NCBI RefSeq assembly: GCF_002879855.1
Contig: NZ_PNYB01000007.1
Coordinates: forward strand, 1 to 64,000
Direction: 5' to 3'
DNA: 64,000 bases
Source: Trinickia soli
GTDB lineage: Bacteria; Pseudomonadota; Gammaproteobacteria; Burkholderiales; Burkholderiaceae
Position numbers and translations under genes: made by a program. How positions within the stretch are numbered: the stretch's first letter is position 1; every line of letters begins with the position of its first letter. This document shows, piece after piece, positions 8,981 through 17,727 of the stretch. The notes under the pieces are model-generated. The model saw nothing but the letters and a program-made list of their open reading frames with translations. It had not been told where the DNA came from and made no database searches.

Positions 8981-10018
8981 ATGAACGAACCTCTTTCCCC
9001 CCATTCCTCCGATGTGCGCGACCCCGGCGCCGCGCACCCCTTTACCCGTCTCACGCCCGAATGCGTGCTGGACGCGCTCGATAGCGTGCTGGCTCAAACG
9101 GGCGTGCGTACCGATGGTCGACTGCTGTCACTGAACAGCTACGAGAACCGCGTTTATCAAGTCGGCGTCGAAGACGGGCCGCCGGTCGTGGCGAAGTTTT
9201 ATCGGCCGCATCGCTGGTCCGATGGGGCGATCCTCGAAGAGCATGCGTTCGTCGCGGAACTCGTCGAAGCCGAGATTCCCGCGGTCGCGGCGCGCTCCAT
9301 CGATGGGAAGACCTTGCACGCGTTCGACGGTTTTCGGTTCGCGGTATTCGAGCGCCGCGGTGGACGCGCGCCAGAACTGGACCGGCGCGACACGCTCGAA
9401 TGGATGGGACGCTTCATCGGCCGTATTCACGCGGTCGGCAAGCGCAAGCCCTACGTGGAGCGGCCCACGCTCGACATTGCCGCGTTCGGCTACGAGCCGC
9501 GCGAGTTCCTGCTGTCGCATGACTTTCTGCCGCCCGAATTGCGCGCGTCCTATGAAGCGGCGGTGGATCTTGCGCTGGAGGGCGTCGAGCGAGCCTTCGA
9601 AGCCGCGGGCGAGGTGGCCCACCTGCGACTGCACGGCGATTGCCACGCAAGCAACGTGCTATGGACCGATGCCGGTCCGCATTTCGTCGATTTCGACGAC
9701 AGCCGCATGGGGCCGGCCATTCAAGATCTGTGGCTGCTGTTGCCCGGCTCGCGCCCGGACGCTTCGCGCGCGCTGACCGATCTGCTCGCAGGCTACGAGG
9801 ACTTCTGTGAATTCGAGCCGCGCGAGTTGCATCTGATCGAAGCGCTGCGCACGCTGCGCTTGATCCACTACGCGGCATGGCTTGCGCGACGCTGGGACGA
9901 TCCGGCTTTTCCCGCTGCGTTCCCGTGGTTCAACACGCAACGGTATTGGGAAGAGCGCGTGCTCGAATTGCGCGAGCAGATCGGCGCCATGCAGGAAGGG
10001 CCGTTGTGGCCCGTCTGA
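8981..10018 (+). CDS. srkA: Stress response kinase SrkA (YihE family)
   Basis: 345-residue protein kinase of the APH/choline-kinase fold. Visible are an N-terminal lobe with the ATP-contacting lysine (PPVVAKFYRPHRW), the catalytic Brenner motif LHGDCHASNVLW and the metal-binding VDFDDSRMGPAIQDLW. In E. coli SrkA phosphorylates Ser/Thr proteins and protects against envelope and oxidative stress-linked death. ATG 8981 gives the family's usual length. It ends 35 bases before the convergent aldehyde dehydrogenase gene. Confidence 0.92.
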   Translation: MNEPLSPHSSDVRDPGAAHPFTRLTPECVLDALDSVLAQTGVRTDGRLLSLNSYENRVYQVGVEDGPPVVAKFYRPHRWSDGAILEEHAFVAELVEAEIPAVAARSIDGKTLHAFDGFRFAVFERRGGRAPELDRRDTLEWMGRFIGRIHAVGKRKPYVERPTLDIAAFGYEPREFLLSHDFLPPELRASYEAAVDLALEGVERAFEAAGEVAHLRLHGDCHASNVLWTDAGPHFVDFDDSRMGPAIQDLWLLLPGSRPDASRALTDLLAGYEDFCEFEPRELHLIEALRTLRLIHYAAWLARRWDDPAFPAAFPWFNTQRYWEERVLELREQIGAMQEGPLWPV

Positions 10019-10053
10019 GTGGACGCCGTGCCGGGCAGGCCGCACCGCCTGCC

Positions 10054-11472
10054 TCAAAGCCTGAGCATCAGCCTCATCAGCGCGTGAAAGCGCCGCCCAT
10101 AGGGCGGCAGCAGTAAAGAGCGCGCATTCAGGCGCGGTTGCGTGAGCACGGGCTTCATCTTCGAGAACGTGGCGAAGCCGTCGTAGCCGTGATAGGCCCC
10201 CATGCCGCTGGCTCCGACGCCACCGAACGGCAGCCCCTCACAAGCAATGTGCAGCAACGTTTCATTCACGGATACGCCGCCTGACAGCGTTTCGTGCAGC
10301 ACGCGCTCGACGCTGATGTGTTCTTCTTCGAACAAATACAGCGCGAGCGGTCGAGGCCGTGCATTGACGTAGCGAATGGCGTCGTCGAGCGTGTCGTAAG
10401 GGACGAGCGGTAACAGCGGGCCGAAGATCTCCTCTTGCATCAGCGCGCAGGTGTCGGGCGCATTCGTCACCACGGCGGGTGGGAATTGTCGGCGCGAGGC
10501 GTCGGGTTGCGCAGCGGTCAATGGATGAACGACGGCGCCAAGCGCTGCGGCTTCTTGCGCGAGTCCTTCCATGCGTGCGAAATGCCGATCGGTCACGATC
10601 GTCGTGTAGTCGCGGTTATGGACGAAGTCGGGGTAGAGTCGGGCCACGCGCGCGCGAGCCCGGGCGATGAACGCCTGCTCGGCGCCGCGCGGGACGAGCA
10701 CGTAATCGGGCGCGATGCAGGTTTGCCCCGCGTTCAGCGTTTTGCCGGCGATGATGCTGTCGACGGCGCTGTCAAAGCGCGCGTGAGGACCGATGATCGC
10801 GGGCGATTTGCCGCCCAGTTCGAGCGTGACTGGCGTCAGATTGGCCGCCGCGGCGCGCATGACCTCACGACCGATCTTTGTCGAGCCGGTAAAGATCAGA
10901 TGATCGAACGGCAAAGCGCAGAAGGCCGCGCCGACCGATGCGTCGCCCGTGACAACGGTCACGTGCTCGGGCGCGAAGGTGCGCTCGATCAATTGCCGGA
11001 ACAGCTCGGCTGTGCGCGGCGTCAACTCCGACATCTTGATCATGGCGCGGTTGCCCGCCGCCAGCGCGCAGATGAGCGGGCCGACCGCCAGCAAAATCGG
11101 ATAGTTCCACGGCGCGACGATGCCGATGACGCCCAGTGGCTGCGCGATCACTTTCGCCGCGGCGGGTCGCAGCCAGATGCCGGTGGCACGGCGCTGCGGC
11201 TTCATCCAGCGTTTGCCGTGCCTGAGCGCCGAGTCGATTTCGCTCTTCGCGAGCCATAGCTCGGAGAGCAGCAACTCGGCTTTCGAACGTTGACCGAAGT
11301 CGGCGTCGAGCGCTTCGGCCAGAGCGTCCGCGTTGTCGAGCAGCATGGTGCGCAGCGCGCGCAACTGTGCGGCACGCATCTCCCATGACGGGTAGGGCGT
11401 GCGCGCGCAGGCCTCGCGCTGCAGACGCAGCGTCTCGTCGAGCGCCGTGGCAGCGGGCAGGTCATTCTTCAT
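10054..11472 (-). CDS. calB: Coniferyl aldehyde dehydrogenase
   Basis: 472-residue NAD(P)+-dependent aldehyde dehydrogenase that oxidises aromatic or long aldehydes to acids. Seen: the cofactor region IGIVAPWNYPILLAVGPL, FTGSTKIGREVM, the general base in LELGGKSP and the catalytic cysteine in NAGQTCIAPDYVL; EEIFGP is near residue 340. The short N-terminus and hydrophobic Arg-rich C-terminus (LLPPYGRRFHALMRLMLRL) are typical of the CalB / class 3-like group. It lies 48 bases downstream of the acyl-CoA dehydrogenase gene on the same strand, so the two are probably co-transcribed. Confidence 0.88.
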   Translation of the reverse strand: MKNDLPAATALDETLRLQREACARTPYPSWEMRAAQLRALRTMLLDNADALAEALDADFGQRSKAELLLSELWLAKSEIDSALRHGKRWMKPQRRATGIWLRPAAAKVIAQPLGVIGIVAPWNYPILLAVGPLICALAAGNRAMIKMSELTPRTAELFRQLIERTFAPEHVTVVTGDASVGAAFCALPFDHLIFTGSTKIGREVMRAAAANLTPVTLELGGKSPAIIGPHARFDSAVDSIIAGKTLNAGQTCIAPDYVLVPRGAEQAFIARARARVARLYPDFVHNRDYTTIVTDRHFARMEGLAQEAAALGAVVHPLTAAQPDASRRQFPPAVVTNAPDTCALMQEEIFGPLLPLVPYDTLDDAIRYVNARPRPLALYLFEEEHISVERVLHETLSGGVSVNETLLHIACEGLPFGGVGASGMGAYHGYDGFATFSKMKPVLTQPRLNARSLLLPPYGRRFHALMRLMLRL

Positions 11473-11520
11473 CTTGTCTCCCTGTTCTCAAGCCGTAGGT
11501 AGCTTGGTGGCCGCCGGCAC

Positions 11521-13236
11521 TCAAGCGACGAATGCGCGCGCGATGATGGCACCGTGATCGAACGCCGGGGGCAACGTGCCATAAACGCGACCGCACCCGA
11601 GCGCGGCGCCCGTATCCGCCAGCCGCGTCGCAATGAACGCGTGAGCGTGCCCGGTTGGTGCAGTGCGCAGCAGCAGCACCGCCTGCGCGCAGAGCACGAG
11701 TTGCTGCGCGAGCCTGCGCGCGCCGGCCTCGCGCAACTCGGGCGGCGCGACGAGCGTAGCGTCGAGCGCATCGAGTGCGGCAGCGAGCCGGGGCTCGCCC
11801 TGAGCCTGCGCACGCCAATCGGCGAGCAGCGCATGGGCGGCATGGCTGTCGCGTTCGATTGCGCGCAACACGTCGAGGCACATGACGTTGCCGGATCCTT
11901 CCCAGATCGAATTGACGGGAGCCTCGCGATAGAAGCGTGCCATCGGCGCTTCTTCGACGTAGCCGTTGCCGCCCCATACCTCCATCGCTTCGCCCGTAAA
12001 TTCGAGCGCGCGTTTGCAGACCCAGAACTTGGCCGCCGGTGTGACGATGCGGCGCCACGCGCGCTCGATATCGGATTCGGAAGGGGCCGCATGGGCCTGT
12101 CGCCCGGCGTCGAGATGTGCGTCGAAGGCTCGTGCGAGCCGCATGAACAGCACCGTTGCCGCTTCGCTCTCGAGGGCGAGGTCGGCCAGGACGTTGCGCA
12201 TCAGCGGCTGATCGACGAGCTTGCGCGAGAACGCAACGCGGTGGCGCGCGTGGTGAATGGCCTGCACGAGCGCGGCGCGCATCAGTGCGGCGCTGCCGAT
12301 CACGCAGTCGAGCCGCGTGTAGTTCGCCATCTCGATGATCGTCGGCACCCCGCGCCCTTCGTCGCCGACCATGATGCCGTAGGCGTCGACGAATTCCACC
12401 TCGCTGCTCGCGTTCGAGCGATTGCCGAGCTTGTCCTTCAGGCGTTGAATGCGGATCGCGTTGCGCGTGCCGTCGGGTGCGAAGCGCGGCACGTAGAAGC
12501 AAGAGAGCGGCGCATCGGCGCTCGTGCGTGCAAGCACGAGATGGGCGTCGCACTGAGGCGCCGAGAAGAACCACTTATGGCCGACGAGCCGGTATTCGCC
12601 TGCGCGTCCCGTTGCGCTCGTCGCCGCCGTCGCACGCGTCTGGTTCGTACGTACGTCCGAGCCGCCTTGCTTCTCGGTCATGCCCATGCCGACCATCATC
12701 GAGCGCTTTTGCGCAAGCGGCACATCGCGCGGATCGTGCTCGCGCGCGTAGAGCTTGTCGGCGATCTGCGCGAACAGCGCCTGCTCGCGGCGCAACACGG
12801 GAATGCTCGCGAACGTCATCGTCAGCGGGCACAGCGAGCCCGATTCGAGCTGAGCATGGAGAAAGTAGCCCGCGCAACGCGCCGCCATCGCCCCTGCACG
12901 CGGCGTATCGAATGGCAACGCGTGCAGCCCTTCCTGCCTCAGCAACGCGAGCAGTTGATGCCAGCTCGGATGAAACTCGAGCGTGTCGATCCGCTCTCCG
13001 CGCGGGCTGTAAGTAAAGAGTTCGGGCGCGTGGCGATTCGCCGACCCGGCGAGTGCCAGGATCTCGGGCGTGCCGAGCGCCGCGCCGTCGCGTTCCAGTG
13101 CTGGCGCGTGCCAGCCCGCACCCTCGCGCTCGACGGCTGCCGTCAGCGTCGCATCGCACTGAAAAAGGTTGTATCGCTCGAGCGGCGGCGCTTGGTTCGT
13201 AACCTCATGCGTGGCCGGTGGGGCCTTCGGTTCCAT
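11521..13236 (-). CDS. AidB-like acyl-CoA dehydrogenase
   Basis: 571-residue FAD enzyme of the AidB subgroup of acyl-CoA dehydrogenases. Features: an N-terminal AidB domain (roughly 1-170), the flavin motif GMGMTEKQGGSDVR, a middle beta domain (LVGHKWFFSAPQCD) and the late signature EVWGGNGYVEEAPMARFYRE. E. coli AidB binds DNA and protects against alkylation; many homologues probably oxidise branched acyl-CoAs. ATG 13236 is preceded by AGGAGA; the ORF runs further upstream but the added residues are Arg-rich and unlike the family. First gene of a likely two-gene unit with calB. Confidence 0.88.
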   Translation of the reverse strand: MEPKAPPATHEVTNQAPPLERYNLFQCDATLTAAVEREGAGWHAPALERDGAALGTPEILALAGSANRHAPELFTYSPRGERIDTLEFHPSWHQLLALLRQEGLHALPFDTPRAGAMAARCAGYFLHAQLESGSLCPLTMTFASIPVLRREQALFAQIADKLYAREHDPRDVPLAQKRSMMVGMGMTEKQGGSDVRTNQTRATAATSATGRAGEYRLVGHKWFFSAPQCDAHLVLARTSADAPLSCFYVPRFAPDGTRNAIRIQRLKDKLGNRSNASSEVEFVDAYGIMVGDEGRGVPTIIEMANYTRLDCVIGSAALMRAALVQAIHHARHRVAFSRKLVDQPLMRNVLADLALESEAATVLFMRLARAFDAHLDAGRQAHAAPSESDIERAWRRIVTPAAKFWVCKRALEFTGEAMEVWGGNGYVEEAPMARFYREAPVNSIWEGSGNVMCLDVLRAIERDSHAAHALLADWRAQAQGEPRLAAALDALDATLVAPPELREAGARRLAQQLVLCAQAVLLLRTAPTGHAHAFIATRLADTGAALGCGRVYGTLPPAFDHGAIIARAFVA

Positions 13237-13559
13237 CGTGAGCGTCTCCTGAAATCGGGCTCGTCGATCGAGCGTTCTATGCGCTGTGTACGAAGTTTGA
13301 CGCCGCAGCCGCCAGCGGCCGGGCGAAGACAAGCAGGGCGGCGTTTGAATGGCGCGCACAAACGATGCGTACGAACGACGTGCGCGGGTGCATGCTTGCC
13401 TCAATGATAGGTTTCCGCGGCCCGGGCCGTTTAGAGGAATCGCTCTGTGGCATGCCGTACGCGCCGGTGGCGGTGCTCTCTACAATGCGCGAAAACAAGA
13501 CGATCGAGCCCCGGACGAGCTTGCGGCGCGGCGCCGGCAGCGGCGCCAGGGAGGAGCGA
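13237..13559. promoter_or_regulatory. Divergent promoter region, aidB-like / GMC oxidoreductase
   Basis: 323 bases between divergently read genes must carry both promoters. The GMC gene has a clear ribosome-binding site (GGGAGGAG at 13550-13557). No palindromic operator was recognised. Confidence 0.5.
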
Positions 13560-15224
13560 ATGCAATACGACTACATTATCGTGGGCGGCGGCTCGGGCGG
13601 CGCGGCGCTCGCCGGACGGCTCGCGCAACGCCGACGCGACGTGACGATTGCCTTGATCGAAGCGGGCCCGCACACGGCGCGCAACTGGCTTGTCAATACG
13701 CCGCTCGGCATCGCGGCGCTCGTGCCGTTCAAGCTGAGGACGAATTACGGCTATCTCACGATGCCGCAGTCCGGCCTCGCCGGGCGCCGCGGCTATCAAC
13801 CGCGCGGACGCGGCCTCGGCGGTTCGAGCGCGATCAACGCAATGATCTATACGCGCGGCCACCCGCTCGATTACGACGAATGGGCAAGCCTCGGCTGTAC
13901 GGGCTGGGGCTGGAGCGACGTGCTGCCGTACTTCCGGCGAGCCGAAAACAACACACGCGGCGCAAGCGAGTGGCATGGCGCCGAAGGCCCGTTGGCCGTC
14001 TCCGACCTGCGCTTTCGCAATGCATTTTCGGCGCGCTTCGTGGCGGCGGCGATCGAAGCGGGCTACCGCGCAAACGAAGACTTCAACGGCGCCGATCAGG
14101 AGGGCATCGGCTTATATCAGGTGACCCAGCGCGACGGTCGGCGCTGCAGTGTGGCGCGCGCGTATTTGTATGAAGCGCCGGGCTTGCCGGCAGGCGTGCG
14201 CCCCAACATCGACACGATGGTGGACGCTCGCGCGCTGCGCGTCCTGTTCGACGGTGCGCGCCGCGCCGTCGGCGTCGAGGTCATGCGCGGCGGACGCATC
14301 GAGACGCTTGCTGCGCGGGCGGAAGTGGTTCTTGCGGCAGGCGCGTTCGGGTCGCCGCAGCTATTGATGTGTTCGGGCATCGGCCCGCAAGAGACGTTGC
14401 GCGCGTTCGGCGTGCCGGTTCTGCACGACGCGCCGGATGTGGGAAGCAACCTGATCGATCACATCGATTTCACGCTGAACGTGCGCGTCGCTTCGGCCGA
14501 TCCTGTGGGCTACTCGTTGCGCGGCCTCGCCAAAATGGCCACGCAACTGCCTTCCTATTTGCGAACCGGCAACGGTATCTGGTCGAGCAACGTTGCCGAG
14601 GCCGGCGGCTTCGTCAAGACCGATCCGGCGCTCGATCGCCCTGATCTGCAGTTGCATTTTTGTGCGGCGCTGGTCGACGATCACAGCCGCCGCCTGCATT
14701 GGGGCCATGGTTATTCGGTGCACGTCTGCGTGCTGCGCCCCAAGAGCCGCGGCACGGTCTCACTTGCGAGCGCCGACGCGCGCATCGCGCCGCGCATCGA
14801 CCCGCGCTTTCTATCGGAGCCGGTCGATGCAGACACGCTGCTGGCCGGCCTGCGTATTGCACAGCGCATCGTCGCCGCGCCGTCGCTCGCCGAGAAAGGA
14901 GGGCGCATGCTTCACGTGCCGCCGCACGCGGACGATGCGGAACTGCGCAAGATCATTGCGCAGCACGCCGACACGATCTATCACCCCGTCGGCACCTGCC
15001 GCATGGGAAGCGACGAACGCGCCGTCGTCGATACCGAACTGCGCGTGCGCGGCGTCTCGGGGCTGCGCGTGGTGGACGCCTCCGTGATGCCGACGCTGAT
15101 TGGAGGGAATACGAACGCCCCGACCGTGATGATCGCGGAACGCGCCGCGGATTTCATCGCGCCGGCGAGCGGCCCGGTTCAGGCATCGCCCGATACGTCG
15201 GTGCCGCTATCGGAGCGCGTGTAG
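13560..15224 (+). CDS. GMC family oxidoreductase (choline/alcohol dehydrogenase-like)
   Basis: 554-residue FAD-dependent alcohol oxidoreductase. The N-terminal Rossmann motif is DYIIVGGGSGGAALAGRLA, followed by the GMC signature region GRGLGGSSAINAMIYTRGH (near 80-100). The catalytic His is in HPVGTCRMG near residue 475, and the C-terminal FAD contact is GGNTNAPTVMIAERAADFI. Close groups are choline dehydrogenase BetA and alkane-alcohol AlkJ; the substrate is not decidable. Upstream of 13560 the frame stays open, but GGAGGAG fixes the start. The last 46 bases overlap the convergent LysR gene. Confidence 0.9.
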   Translation: MQYDYIIVGGGSGGAALAGRLAQRRRDVTIALIEAGPHTARNWLVNTPLGIAALVPFKLRTNYGYLTMPQSGLAGRRGYQPRGRGLGGSSAINAMIYTRGHPLDYDEWASLGCTGWGWSDVLPYFRRAENNTRGASEWHGAEGPLAVSDLRFRNAFSARFVAAAIEAGYRANEDFNGADQEGIGLYQVTQRDGRRCSVARAYLYEAPGLPAGVRPNIDTMVDARALRVLFDGARRAVGVEVMRGGRIETLAARAEVVLAAGAFGSPQLLMCSGIGPQETLRAFGVPVLHDAPDVGSNLIDHIDFTLNVRVASADPVGYSLRGLAKMATQLPSYLRTGNGIWSSNVAEAGGFVKTDPALDRPDLQLHFCAALVDDHSRRLHWGHGYSVHVCVLRPKSRGTVSLASADARIAPRIDPRFLSEPVDADTLLAGLRIAQRIVAAPSLAEKGGRMLHVPPHADDAELRKIIAQHADTIYHPVGTCRMGSDERAVVDTELRVRGVSGLRVVDASVMPTLIGGNTNAPTVMIAERAADFIAPASGPVQASPDTSVPLSERV

Positions 15225-16123
15225 ACGAAGTCGTCGCCGGGCTGACCCGGCAGCGTTTCGCGTGCGACTTCGAGCCACGCGCGGGCGGCATGCGAGAGGT
15301 AGCCGTTTTTGCGCCACGCGATGGCCATTTCCCAGCGAATCTCGGGCTCGACCACGGGGCGGCAGGTGAAGTGGGCCGGGTCGAGTCGCCGGCAGTACGG
15401 TGCCGGCAACAGCGCAACGCCGACGCCCGCATGCACGAGCGCAGCCATGAAATCCCAGTGACTGCTGCGTGCGACGATCTGCGGCGCGAAACCGGCGTCG
15501 CGGCAGGCGCGCGTGACGACGTCGTTCAGCGCGAGGCTTTCGCCGTAGAAGACGAACGGTTCGGACGCGAGATCGGACAGGCGAACTTCATTCGCGTCGT
15601 CGAATCGCGAGCCATGGCGCGCCACGACCCACAGCAGTTGGCGCGAGATCGGCAGCACGTCGAACATCTGCGTGTCGACCGGCAGCAGCACCCCGCCAAA
15701 CTCGAGCTCGCCGGCAACGAGCGCCGCCTCGATCGCGCGCGAGCCCTGCTCGAACAGCTTGAGCTCGACCTTCGAGTAGCGTCGACGAAAAGCCGCGATC
15801 ACGGGCGTGAACAGTGAGCCGCCCATCGGCGGAATGCCGATCGTCAACGTGCCGCGGCCGAGTGTCCCGGTATCGTCGAGTTCGGCCTGCAGCTGGGCGT
15901 ACGCTGCCAGCACATCCTGCCCCCGCTGATAGACGATCCGGCCCTCGTCCGTCAGCACCATTTGACGGCCCTCGCGCAGCAGCAACGGTGCGCCGATCTC
16001 CTCTTCGAGCGCTTTGACCATCTTGCTGATGGTGGGCTGCGTGACGAACATGTGCTCGGCCGCGAGCGTGAAGCTCTGCTGCCGGACGACTTCGATGAAA
16101 TAGCGCAGTGCACGGAGTTCCAT
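15179..16123 (-). CDS. LysR-type regulator, CidR-like
   Basis: 314 residues. Winged helix-turn-helix at about 1-60 (LRYFIEVVRQQSFTLAAEHM), then a two-lobed effector domain (about 90-295). It is divergent from the cidA/lrgA-lrgB pair, the arrangement of CidR/YwbI-type activators, which respond to acetate or pyruvate overflow in Gram-positive relatives. That role is inferred from context. A palindrome lies between the genes. Its 3' end overlaps the GMC gene by 46 bases on the opposite strand. Confidence 0.88.
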   Translation of the reverse strand: MELRALRYFIEVVRQQSFTLAAEHMFVTQPTISKMVKALEEEIGAPLLLREGRQMVLTDEGRIVYQRGQDVLAAYAQLQAELDDTGTLGRGTLTIGIPPMGGSLFTPVIAAFRRRYSKVELKLFEQGSRAIEAALVAGELEFGGVLLPVDTQMFDVLPISRQLLWVVARHGSRFDDANEVRLSDLASEPFVFYGESLALNDVVTRACRDAGFAPQIVARSSHWDFMAALVHAGVGVALLPAPYCRRLDPAHFTCRPVVEPEIRWEMAIAWRKNGYLSHAARAWLEVARETLPGQPGDDFVYTRSDSGTDVSGDA

Positions 16124-16142
16124 GGTGATCCCGCAGGTTCAG

Positions 16143-16155
16143 TTCCAAATTGGAA
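16143..16155. promoter_or_regulatory. Candidate LysR operator
   Basis: TTCCAAATTGGAA is a perfect palindrome around one central base and fits the T-N11-A pattern of LysR-type sites. It sits 20 bases upstream of the LysR start and 83 bases upstream of cidA. Confidence 0.55.
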
Positions 16156-16237
16156 TGCCAGCGATAAGTTTAAGTCATTTTATTTATACAATGAGCGATC
16201 TTACAATTTCGTCATGATGTCAATAGGGGGATGTGCC

Positions 16238-16666
16238 ATGACGAAATCCATCAAGCGCCTGAGTGGCATCGCGCGCATCGCCGTCCAAAGCGCGCTGTTG
16301 GCCGCGGTGTGGTTCGCAGCTGATTTTGCCGCGCGGCGCCTCGACATTCCGGTGCCGGGCGGCGTGATCGGGCTCGCGGCGCTTCTGGCGCTGCTGCTGA
16401 CGGGCGGCGTGGCGCCGCGCTGGGTGAAGGCCGGGGCGGACTGGCTGCTCTCCGACATGTTGCTGTTCTTTGTGCCGGCGGCGGTGGCCGTGGTGCAGTA
16501 CGGCGGGTTGTTCAAGTCCGACGGGTGGCGCCTCGCGCTCGTCGTCGTATTCGGCACGTTGACGGTGATGGTGGCGGTCGCATTCACGGTCGACCAGGCG
16601 GCGCGCCTCGAACGCGTGCTGGCCGCGCGCCGCTTGCGTGCGGTCCGGGTTTCGTCGGCAGGGTAA
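16238..16666 (+). CDS. CidA/LrgA family holin-like protein
   Basis: 142-residue inner-membrane protein with four hydrophobic helices and the family segment IPVPGGVIGLAALLALLLTGG. It is followed by a charged tail (about 120-142). CidA/LrgA proteins act with LrgB-type partners in murein hydrolase control and/or pyruvate transport. ATG 16238 is chosen because GGGGG lies 7 bases upstream; in-frame ATGs at 16214 and 16217 lack one. The partner gene follows 45 bases later. Confidence 0.87.
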   Translation: MTKSIKRLSGIARIAVQSALLAAVWFAADFAARRLDIPVPGGVIGLAALLALLLTGGVAPRWVKAGADWLLSDMLLFFVPAAVAVVQYGGLFKSDGWRLALVVVFGTLTVMVAVAFTVDQAARLERVLAARRLRAVRVSSAG

Positions 16667-16711
16667 GGCGCGCGCACTGCGCCGCCGTAGCGCTATAGCG
16701 AGGGTACGTCG

Positions 16712-17440
16712 ATGTCGATTTCGTCCGCATTGTCATGGCCGGTCGTCGAGGCCGGGCCGCAGTGGGTGGCCGCCTCATGCTTCGTGCTGACGATCGTTTT
16801 TTACGCGGTGGGCAAGCGTCTCTATGCACGGTTCAGGCAGCCGTGGCTCACGCCGCTCGTCATCGTGCCGGCGATGCTCGCCGTGCTCGTGCTCGGAATG
16901 CACATTCCGTATTCGGTGTACTTCGCCGATACGCGCTGGTTGATGTGGCTGCTGGGGCCGGCCACGGTGGCGTTCGCCGTGCCGATCTATGAGTACCGCG
17001 AGTTGATGCGACGTCATTGGATATCGCTTTCAGCCGGCGTCGCGGTGGGGATCGTCGTGGCTGTCAGCGGCTCGCTCGCGCTCGCAAGGCTGCTGCATCT
17101 TGCGCCCGATGTCGCACGCAGTCTGATGACGAGATCGGTGTCGACGCCGTTCGCGCTCGCCGTGTCCGATCAGATCCATGCCCCCAAGCAGTTGACCGCG
17201 CTGTTCGTGATTGCGACGGGCGTGTGCGGCATGCTGCTCGGCGAACTGGTGCTCGCATTTCTGCCGTTGCGTAGCCGCTTGGCGCGCGGCGCAATGTTCG
17301 GCGCGGCGGCGCACGGCGTGGGGACGGCGAAGGCGCGCGAGCTCGGCAGCGAGGAGGGCGTCGTCGCGAGCCTGACGATGATGATCGCGGGCGTCGTGAT
17401 GGTGTTGCTGGCGCCGGTGCTGGGGGCGGTGTTCGGGTAG
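16712..17440 (+). CDS. LrgB/CidB family protein
   Basis: 242-residue integral membrane protein with six to eight hydrophobic segments. The LrgB signature is visible in [15 protein letters not shown] and in the late [19 protein letters not shown]. It works with the CidA-like protein encoded just upstream. In plants and bacilli LrgAB-type pairs move pyruvate or glycolate; the substrate here is unknown. ATG 16712 gives the usual family length. Confidence 0.88.
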   Translation: MSISSALSWPVVEAGPQWVAASCFVLTIVFYAVGKRLYARFRQPWLTPLVIVPAMLAVLVLGMHIPYSVYFADTRWLMWLLGPATVAFAVPIYEYRELMRRHWISLSAGVAVGIVVAVSGSLALARLLHLAPDVARSLMTRSVSTPFALAVSDQIHAPKQLTALFVIATGVCGMLLGELVLAFLPLRSRLARGAMFGAAAHGVGTAKARELGSEEGVVASLTMMIAGVVMVLLAPVLGAVFG

Positions 17441-17558
17441 GGGGGGCGAGGCGCCGGCGCCTCGCGAGGACGGGCGGCTTTGCGCCGCCGCTGCGAAGTG
17501 CGCACCCGCGCGAGCGCTGCCGACGCGGGCTCACGCTGGCCGTCGCGACGTTTTTTGC

Positions 17559-17564
17559 TACAAT
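17559..17564 (+). promoter_or_regulatory. -10 element of the ahcY transcript
   Basis: TACAAT lies 11 bases upstream of the riboswitch 5' end, at the distance expected for transcription to start at the aptamer. No strong -35 element is visible. Confidence 0.5.
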
Positions 17565-17574
17565 CCACGCGTTT

Positions 17575-17723
17575 CCGAGGAGCGTTGCGACGGACCACTT
17601 CCGCCAGGCTCGGGAACTTCAATCGGACGGTAAGCCTTCGCGTTCCAAGCGAAACGCCGGCGGACCGGCTCCATCGAACGGCGCTCACGTCAATTTTTCT
17701 AGAACTCATTTAGAAAAGGAGGG
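17575..17723 (+). promoter_or_regulatory. SAH riboswitch controlling ahcY
   Basis: The conserved blocks of the S-adenosylhomocysteine aptamer are present in order: CCGAGGAGCGTTGCGAC (17575-17591), CCAGGCTCGG pairing back to the first block (17604-17613), and GGCGCTCACGTCAA pairing with GAGCG (17680-17693). Downstream, TTTTCTA (17695-17701) and TAGAAAA (17711-17717) form a small hairpin directly before the Shine-Dalgarno GGAGGG (17718-17723), a likely expression platform. SAH binding is known to raise ahcY expression in this class. Confidence 0.93.
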
Positions 17724-17727
17724 CGTG

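Noticed and set aside
11554-13407. 617-codon open frame on the + strand
   Set aside because: It is antisense to the AidB-like gene, has no ribosome-binding site, is Arg/His-rich and matches no family; high-GC shadow.
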